Shown here piece after piece: positions 55,724 to 64,000 of a stretch of DNA of 64,000 bases. Source of the stretch: Littorina saxatilis (lineage: Eukaryota; Mollusca; Gastropoda; Littorinimorpha; Littorinidae); contig NC_090253.1 in NCBI RefSeq assembly GCF_037325665.1, positions 10,640,823-10,704,822 of the forward strand, read 5' to 3'. Made by a program: the position numbers and the translations under genes. Below the pieces are notes generated by a model, which was given only the letters and a program-made list of their open reading frames with translations, searched no databases and was not told the DNA's origin. The stretch's first letter is position 1. Each line of letters begins with the position of its first letter.

Positions 55724-57337
55724 ATGAACAATCTGTCAATCGACTATAAAAGATGTGGTTTACAAATGATTTGGCCAATATGACGGAGTTAAACATAAAG
55801 GATAAGTTTAATGAAGTTAAAAAGTTGTTTAGTATTTGGGCAAGGAGAAGCAGTACCCCAGTTGGCAGAGTTGCTGTATTAAAATCATTGATACTTTCAA
55901 AACTGACGTACTTGTGGATCATATTACCAAACCCACCAGATAAGATGATTCAGGAATTGCAAATGATGTGTTTTGAGTTTGTTTGGGACAAAAAAGAGAT
56001 AAAATAAAAAGAACTATAGCTATTCACAATACCCAAGAAGGTGGCATAAGTTTACCTTCAATAAAGCATTACATTAAGTCACTTAAATTAACCTGGTTTA
56101 AAAGAATCAACAAGCCCTCATCTGCAAAATGGAAACACCTCTTGTTTTTGTCGTGTCCAAAAATGGAAGTGATACAGAACTATGGCCCAAAATTATTGAA
56201 AAATAGTAATGTTAATTCCTTCTGGAAGAATGTGTTTGAAGCCTATGAAGATTTTATGATAAAGTTGAAATAAATGAGCCAACAGAATTATTAGCAGAGC
56301 CCTTGTTTTATTCAGAAAAGTTCAAAATTGCCAAAAAGGTCATTCATTTTAAAGACTGGGCAGAAAAGGGTTTATTTAAGGTAAAACATTTCATTAAAGA
56401 AGATGGAACATTTTTGAATTATGAAGAATTTCAAACAAAATGTGATATTCAAAGAAAACAAATTGATAATTTTGGCTGCGTTAATTTGGTTAGGGTTTAC
56501 AAGCGCAAACAAAGCATTGAGTTTATTAATGCAGATGCAAAAGAACAGATGAAAGCTTTACATTTTATTGAATTAATAATGAAAGGATCCAAATCGTATT
56601 ATGATATAATGATAGGTAAGCCTGAAATGTCAAAAGCATGTACAAAGTGGGAAATATTATTGGATAGAGAAATTGATTGGCAAAAAGTGTTCCGATGCAC
56701 ACAACAAATTAAAGAAGTCAAGTTACGATGGTTCCAGTTAAAAATTATTTACCGAATTCTGGTTACAAACTCTATTTTAAAGAATATGAGGGTAACAATT
56801 AGTAACCTGTGCAATTTTTGTAATTTGCAAAGAGACACCATTAATCATTATTTATGGCAGTGTGATTTTGTTCAAACATTTTGGAACAGCCTTACACAGT
56901 GTATGAAAGAAAAATGTTTGAACTGCAGCAGGCTCGAGTTTAATTAACCCCACGCTTATATTATTTGGACAAGACGGCACAATAAACACTGATGAAGGTT
57001 TTGATTGTATTTTATTGCAAGCCAAATTTTTTTGTATACAAATGTAGAATAAATAAAGTAAAGCCAACATTGAACCTTTTTTTCAAAGGAACTGGCCTAT
57101 ATATACAAGATCGATAAACATATCCACTGTACAAAATTGAATTATGGAAAATTTAGGCTGAAGTGGGCTTCATATTTTGTCCTTGTAGAACAGCACCTAT
57201 TATAATTGATTGTATGTTGTATTGAATATGTTTTTGTCCGTCATATCTATTCTAGTACCATTGGACTCCTATGCATTGCATGAAAAACTGAACAATTGCC
57301 TGAATAAAAACATCTTTGAAGAAAAAAAAGGAAAAAA
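55724..57337 (+). pseudogene. L1/Tx1-type LINE, ORF2 3' part (copy 2)
   Basis: Same fragment as 8410-10022 with different damage. Here the frame breaks after FEFVWDK near 55995 and after 56273, but is continuous from 56303 to 56947 across the point where copy 1 is shifted, reading into WFQLKIIYRILVTNSIL and the LCNFCNLQRDTINHYLWQCD cysteine cluster. So the two copies have decayed independently. Confidence 0.85.
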
Positions 57338-57618
57338 AGATGTGCCTCTTTTTGATATTAGAAACTATATCTTTAAACATTTTTAGAATCCCAAAGAAAA
57401 ACTGCCTTAAAGCTGTCAAAAGAAATGATTCCACATACCCTTGATGTCATGAGTGTCAAGATAAATTCTGCTGGGTGACAAGTCGTCTTGCTTTGAAGAT
57501 GGCCACGCGAGGATGTGCAACTGTCTTACTTCCGTTGTTGTTTGAAGTTTTCTATCAAATGTGCATACATTTAGAGTTAATAATAACCACACATCAAAGA
57601 TGTCTATAGTTTACCAGT

Positions 57619-57739
<121 letters not shown>

Positions 57740-57859
57740 CCATATAAGTAGAGGTTACATGCCGAGTTTCAGTGATTATTAAAAATAATGGTCGAAGTTT
57801 GCGGATCATGTAAAATGCGAGCTTCAGCGATTCAGAGATTACACAATGTTGTATTTTTA

Positions 57860-57984
57860 ACTAACATTGGGGTTCCCTCGCGACTTTCTTTGTTTAGTGG
57901 GGCACCTACGGGGGTCGAGGCTGGCCGAGACCCCCTCAGTGCCATACTAAACAAAGAAAGTCACGAGGGATTCCCAAAGTGAGT
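57860..57984. mobile_element. palindromic MITE, copy 2 (degraded)
   Basis: Counterpart of 10542-10670 with several unpaired changes in both arms and a few bases lost near the centre. Confidence 0.7.
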
Positions 57985-58322
57985 TACAATAGAGCATGGT
58001 GTACTTTTTTTTAGTACACTCGTTTTTGCGGTTTGGCATGTTTTGTTGTTTTTGGACTCAATGCTACGTCTATTTACATCCCCTGCAGGGCCTCAGGAAA
58101 TGTGATCACTATAAATAGTATAATGTATTTTTGGCGCTTCCGCACATGAAAGTAGTCCGATCATTTCACTGCATATTTCTCAGCATCTGTTTGAGTTTGT
58201 GTAGAAACCAAAAATTTGGTTCGCATCGTCAGAGTCTGAGCAAAAAGCACATCACCCAAACATGATGTATTTTGAAAAAAACATCTATTTATTTTGGAAT
58301 GGAACGTTTGATGTCACCAACG

Positions 58323-58651
58323 CAGGGCCGGACCAAATGAGTTGTAAGGGGGGGGGGGTTCCTCCTTTTGGGGGGGGGGGGGCAAATCAGCGAAGTGGCG
58401 AAGCCACAAGCGCACGCCTGCAAAGCAGGCGCGCGAACTAGGGGGGTCCGGGGGCATGCTCCCCCGAAAAATGAAAAACGGTTAAAATCTGTGCAATCTG
58501 GTGCATTCTGGGCCTTGTTTTGAGGGTTAAGAGCAGCATTGTTTTGGTGCTAAAACTAGTAAAAAAAACCAACAACACTCAAAGCAAGGTACATGCTTTT
58601 TCCAGGGGTGGGGTTCCGGAACCCCTGGAACCCCCCCTGGGTCCGGCCCTG
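58323..58651. mobile_element. hAT-like MITE, copy 2
   Basis: Counterpart of 11007-11332 with the same ends and the same flanking ccaacg. The G runs differ in length. Confidence 0.65.
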
Positions 58652-59369
58652 CCAACGTCAAGGTCGCTCTCTTCAGTGACACAGCGAGTTTTTATCGCCC
58701 GAAGCTTCAGTCTGATTCGCTGACGTTCACGTCTGGTGAAAGTATGGGGTGAACCCGATGTAATGTGAACATAAACGATCTTGCAACACATACGGACGGA
58801 TAAGGATACAGAAGGTACAAGTGCCGAATTAGGAATTCTCTTCATTGTGTTATATCATCAGTCCGCCGCTGTCAGCCTGTTCTCACGACACAAGTAGGTA
58901 CCATTTGCTCCTTGTTTAATGCAGACGAAATAATGTTGGCGTTCCAGGTTTGTTAGTGTGTATTTCAGTTGCAAACGGGTGTAATATAAGAAACATCCTT
59001 CAACAAATACAGATAGTGTGGAAACATTCTCATGTGGTGGGACTGGACATTTTAGTTCGAACCGGTGAACAATCTCCCCTTTGTTTTGGGTCCATGTTTT
59101 GGTCATTGGAGATTCTTGCGCAGCTAACAATAAGACGTAAAGTGAATTTTGCCGACTTTTTGCTCATGCTCAGATATTTACACAATGTTTTATCACTCCA
59201 AAACGCATGCTCAGATATTCACACACTGGTTTGCCGGGTTTTTCCAAAGCTTTTACCATATGTGGAAATTAAAAGTGACGCGCTTGGCCATATAAGGAAC
59301 ATGAATTGCAATCAAAGAGTGTACTAAAAGTCAATACAGGCTTTATGAAGCCTTCCTTTCAAAGATTTT

Positions 59370-60015
59370 CTTTATTTTCAGCATATTTCCTGCGCCAAAC
59401 ACCATAAAACTATATATTTTCGAAATCAGCAGATGCTAAGGTATAGAGAAATGATAGTTGTTTGCGTTTTCATCTCACAATAAAGAAAGTCGCTATCTAA
59501 CGGGTTTCTTCATTTTAAGCCTATTTTTCAATCGAACACAACAAAACTATATATTTTCAGATACACAATACAATAATCTCACATTTGTGCTTGAAATATC
59601 GTTTTATCAGAAATCGAAAAATCAGGTAATTTTGAGTGAATTATTCATAAGCAAATTTGTGAGGTACCAAGCTGAAATGCAATCCCATAGTCCGTACTAC
59701 GTCAGAGATCATTTAACAAAAATGTCTAACACATTGATGACAAATTGTAGTCGTGAGAGTGCCGCCTCAACTTTTGCAAACGGTCAAATGTGACGTCATC
59801 AAATAGCCCTGTCCAAAATCGGCGAAAAAGGTTTCAAGCAAATGCTCTCAAAAATGTCTGTACCAAGTTTCATTACAATCCGTCCCGTAGCTTTTGAGAA
59901 AAGCTTTTCACAGACAGACAGACAGACAGACACACTAATAGACACACATACATCGAGAGACAGACCTCACTCTCCGCCAATGTTAAGACATTCAGTCATT
60001 ACTTGACTGAATGTA
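59370..60015 (+). repeat. CRE-family relative C, copy 2
   Basis: Counterpart of 12030-12672; TGACGTCA kept (59791-59798) while the surrounding sequence differs at many sites. Confidence 0.55.
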
Positions 60016-61580
60016 AAAATGAGAATATCACAAGTCATACAGTTATTGTATATACCGGAACATGTAGCCAAATGAAGCAAATTGACGAAACACACACAAA
60101 ACCAAACACAAACAAGCAGGCAAGCATACGAGAGTCAACTGAAACTTTCCGGGCCCGACTGGGAAGGAGTTGACTTACGAGACTAAAAGAACTTTCGATT
60201 TAAAAATTGTCCCTCCAGACTTTCATACACGTGTGCCACGATCAGAGCCTTAATTGATACCGTTGCTGTTCAAACTTTTAGCGACCGTAGGAAGGCATCG
60301 ACGGCAGTCATATGACGTCATTGTCCGTTTTGTAATTCTCACCCCTGAGGTACTTCGTGTTTGCAAACAAGATAGTTTGAGGGTGCCAAATCTGGCGAAT
60401 AGAGCCAATAGTTAACGATCTCTCCTGTGAGATGCCAAGTGTATCAGGAATATGATAGGTACCCAGTTTATTACCGTTAGTGGTCTTCCACGCCGTTTGT
60501 CATCTTGGATGGTTCTCCTTCAAATCCTGAATTTAGCTTCCCACCTCCATACTATGGTGCATGATGGGGGATCTCTGCCAAATGTTTCCGTCATGTCATC
60601 ATGTTTTTACAGAAGGCTCTGTAGTTTTCTTTCCATATATTGTTGGTTTTCACCATTGTGGGGTAAACAGTTGGCAATGGTAATTTGTGATGTCACGGCA
60701 CACACACTTACTGGTTAAAATACCTTTTATTTTGCATGATGTCTTCACAAGAATCTTTTTTAGTTCAAGCCAAGTTTAAGTGTCAAAGTCAAATCCTTCC
60801 TGGTCAGGCCGGGTACTTCTCAGTTAGCCCTCGTAATACACAATAGGAATGTAATTATTGCATACTACAACAAACAGCCACCTGATGATCAAACGCAAGA
60901 TGATAAATATGCAAACAGAATAAAAAATTGCAAAAGCGATAAAGAGTAATAATGTTCTAGTCTAAGATGCATCAATGCCTTTGTAATAGGTGTGCGTTTG
61001 AGATTACTGTGTATGTGATCAAGGTATTTGCACTACTGTCGTTGAACAATTGTTATGCTTAGGCGTTTAGGAGTATGCGGAAGTAAAATTCCGACTAATT
61101 ATTCTGAAAATGCTTAGGTAGTCTCGAATTAATCTGAACGCAGCACCTTACTGGAAGCAAACTAGCGTTCAATGTTGGGGTTGAATAGATGACAAGACAC
61201 ACGAGGAATGCCTTAGTATCAGTGTTTTAGCATTCTATTTTTCAAATCTCAACTGTGTCGGTAGGTTTTTTCAGATCGTGTTTTTTTTCTCCATTGGACA
61301 GTGTGCTTGTTTTCGCTGTGTTATGAGTTTAAGCCCCGTGAAGCACATAATCTGCATGTGTTTGCTAGATGACAGTTTCGACTTTCTGAACCCAATGGAA
61401 TTTACCTGCTTCGAGGAATATGTAATCATTAAACATTAATTAAATATGACGATGAACGGAATAGGGACTCCTGATACAGGAGAGCCGACGTCGATGACCA
61501 CTCGCCGATTTAAATTCATTTAATTAATTAGCATAGTAAAGAACAATTCTTGAGAAAATCATTATAAGGGCATGTAACTT
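60016..61580. other. gene-poor stretch, copy 2
   Basis: Nearly identical to 12673-14237; I see only isolated substitutions before the cluster that starts near 61456. Confidence 0.5.
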
Positions 61581-61818
61581 ACAGCACAGCGAATGTCTCT
61601 TGAACTTTTTCAGGTACATTTTATAAAAACAACTTTCCAAAATGGCTCCTTAGGTGTACTACCTTTAAGTTAACAAAAACACCATTTATCCCCAAGCAAT
61701 TTTGTATCCACCGATAAAGTTTTAGAATAACTGATCATCAATTTGCAACACACACACCGACACCCCCCTAATGCACACACACACAATGTCATTTCTTACT
61801 ACTGGACACATAACACAC

Positions 61819-62039
61819 CTCATATGTTCCCCAATGTCCTTGTTGTAGTCAGCGTTGAACACAAAGGCAACATTCTGCAAATGACTGTGTCGCCGCGCTG
61901 CCTCCAGTGCCGCCACCTTCACTTTGAATTCGGTGACATCAGTGTAGGTAATGTAGCAGTTGTCATCTTGAAAACTCATTGCTTCAATCATCAGGGAAAG
62001 GACATCTCGCCAGCAACGTTCCATTAGTATGGCCCCCTT
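61819..62039 (-). CDS. candidate host exon, unrecognised (copy 2)
   Basis: Counterpart of 14696-14476 with the same splice sites and an open frame. Copy 1 reads HSHSQSVAFVFKDDDNKD; copy 2 reads HSHLQNVAFVFNADYNKD. The rest of the exon is identical. Confidence 0.4.
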
Positions 62040-63418
62040 CTGATTACAAATTAAGAACAATTCAGCGTATCATCGACTTAAGTTGATGCGTTATTCTGAT
62101 ATCAAGTAAGAACAAAGAATGCTCATTTGAGTCATTTTCTTCAAAAGAAATATGAATCAGAAACAAATTGTCTGCTGCTCTGGCTTCATACATATTGAAA
62201 CAAGTCGTGTGAAGCGATATCAAACTTTCCGTCAGTCTGTCAGCCTGAAAAACAAGGTAAGGCAGCACCTAGTGATCAGTCATCATCAATACTAGCAAGG
62301 GTAAGCTACCCAAAACTCGAAGACCGAGAAGGATCGAGCCTGTTTTGGCAAGGCATTCAAACATAGGACCTCATTTGCAAAACTGATTTTCTTGTTTCAC
62401 TTTTGCGCTCATTTTTAGACTGATCATAATATCAATATATTTTTGGATTCAGGAAATTATACAGAATACAATGCGATACTTTCTTTTAATTGTTTAATGA
62501 AATTTTTAGTTTGATTGGAATTTCTTCAAGTTTTCAAGTTGATATGCAAACCAAAAGTCTGGACCTTGCCAAACATTGCTTGGTCAAAAATTCAGTCCAT
62601 TACATAAACACATGAGATCAAACTAGTACCCTCTCAGCTGTTTGGAAACTTTATTCCAGCGAAGCTCACGACTTGTTTGCTTGACCTTTCGGATTTCATG
62701 GGGGCTGCCATTTTGGTTTTGATGCGCTTCCTTTTCCGGTTTACGTATTTTCTGGTTTAACATAGCATTTGCGTTTTTTTTGTCAGAAGAGTGATATTTG
62801 GTTATGAAGGAAGTCAAGTCCGCCATTACCTGCCACCTCAGGTTGGTGTTATTTTTTAGGTCTTGGTGATGTAATATTTTCCCAACGGTATTATTCATGG
62901 TTATCATAGTGCAGATTCCAGGGAAACGGTTTTTTGAACAGCCTCTTAAACTGAAAAGCTACAAGGTCAACAACATAAACAGGTTACTGGTGTCTCGGGC
63001 ATTGATGTTTTTAAAAAGATTTGCACAGCAATTTTTGTGTGTGTAAAGAGATAATGAAAATAAAGCATAACAACTTTTATATTTTTGAAGTGGAATTAAA
63101 TGTTTTCATTTTTTTATTTTGAAGTGTTTTTGTATGCAGGTTTTATTGGATGGGTGGGGGGTGGTTTTGATGGTTCTGATTTATTATGATGTAAGGGTGT
63201 TTTTTTTCCTTAATTATTTATTTAATTGGTTTATGCAGACTTCATGGCAGCCACTGACCTGACGATATGACAGCCATGAATATCGAACGCAGAAGAAGAA
63301 AAAGAAGAAGACAGTCTAACAGGAAAATAATTCTGGTATGCTCATAATGTCTATGCCAGTTAAAAAAAAGAGTCATGAATTGAAGTTTACTCAGGTTAGA
63401 CATTAGCATGTCGTAATT

Positions 63419-63640
63419 GTGACAATGAATGTATCCGTAAACGCACCAAGAGACTTACTTAGAAAAATTGAAGTCATGCATCGTCAATATGACTACAATC
63501 ACAAACTGAATAAGGGGAAATCATGTCAATTTGGTGGTCTGGATCATCAGCTGTTGCTCATTCGCTATAATGGTCTACTTGACAAAGCCCGTCTTCATGT
63601 GCTTCTTTGTTTCTTTATACCTATTGTAGACAACATGTAG
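63419..63640 (+). CDS. small open frame, copy 2
   Basis: Counterpart of 16075-16296; open, with one change near the middle (H for R context at MH-QYDYN) and a small cluster near the end. Confidence 0.2.
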   Translation: MTMNVSVNAPRDLLRKIEVMHRQYDYNHKLNKGKSCQFGGLDHQLLLIRYNGLLDKARLHVLLCFFIPIVDNM

Positions 63641-63957
63641 GCGTTTGCAGACTGTTTATTGTATTGCTGTTGTTTGTTTGTGAGTAAAACTATGGTGTGA
63701 CCTCAATTGTTTGAAATTTGTTGTGTATGTTCTACTTTGTGTAAGGTGTTTCTCCATGCCCCCAGAAGAACCGACATTATATTAAAACCTTCATACCCTG
63801 AAAATACTTGCATACTAGATGTTGTTTCTTATTGTAATGATTGGGGACAGGCAAGCTCTTAAATTGTGCAAGCCTTCAGAAAACTGTCAAGTCTGATTTG
63901 CTAGAACAAGCGATATTAACACGTTATTAAGATGAATATTTGATTAAATATGTGCAG

Positions 63958-64000
63958 GAACTACTTCAGCAGATTCATATGGCCAGTCTCACAATGCAAG
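63958..64000 (+). CDS. candidate exon, copy 2 (cut by window edge)
   Basis: Counterpart of 16614-16660; the donor lies outside the window. Confidence 0.3.

Overview
The window looks like repeat-rich nuclear DNA of a marine gastropod mollusc, probably a caenogastropod of the Littorina type. This is inferred from spliced metazoan genes with long introns, many tRNA-headed SINEs, TA-flanked MITEs, LINE remnants, long microsatellites, and repeat families I associate from memory with Littorina-like genomes. No prokaryotic gene organisation, CRISPR array or rRNA is visible.

Layout. 1-6431 is intergenic with a foldback MITE, a TACTCC-rich inverted-repeat element and a SINE-plus-tail composite flanked by a 12-bp direct repeat. 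6432-16656 is the first copy of a segmental duplication (at least 10.2 kb) carrying an L1/Tx1-type LINE 3' end, two MITEs, relatives of a CRE-bearing repeat family and one good candidate host exon. 16657-31500 is thinly genic: splice-bounded exon candidates at 16614, 17508, 21059, 28988, 30935 and 31482 lie among SINEs, a Helitron-type 3' end and other repeats. 31762-34734 is a nearly full-length, open LINE (endonuclease plus reverse transcriptase) on the minus strand. 35540-41549 holds a second LINE 3' end, a 55-bp VNTR, three small DNA elements and a SINE nested inside an older repeat with an exact 14-bp target-site duplication. 42073-53529 is the one confidently recognised host gene: a complete seven-exon NUDT18 (MTH3-like Nudix hydrolase, 330 aa) on the minus strand. 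53746-64000 is the second, direct copy of the segmental duplication, running off the window.

The main discovery is in NUDT18. Three of its exon-intron junctions have been copied into tandem arrays: the exon 2 donor (one 98-bp duplicate), the exon 3 acceptor (about eight 45-bp units) and the exon 6 donor (about 15 decoy copies). The exon 6 array is itself split by a 5.5-kb CACTA-like transposon (TA target duplication, CACTCTAAA termini, 12-bp subterminal repeats) that carries a decayed spliced gene, a nested Tc1-like deletion derivative, a SINE and an AGAATGCATTCT-rich inverted-repeat block. The two copies of the segmental duplication are identical over long stretches but differ in tight clusters. 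Gene conversion or an assembly (haplotig) artefact would both explain this. I found no evidence of intact viral or LTR elements.
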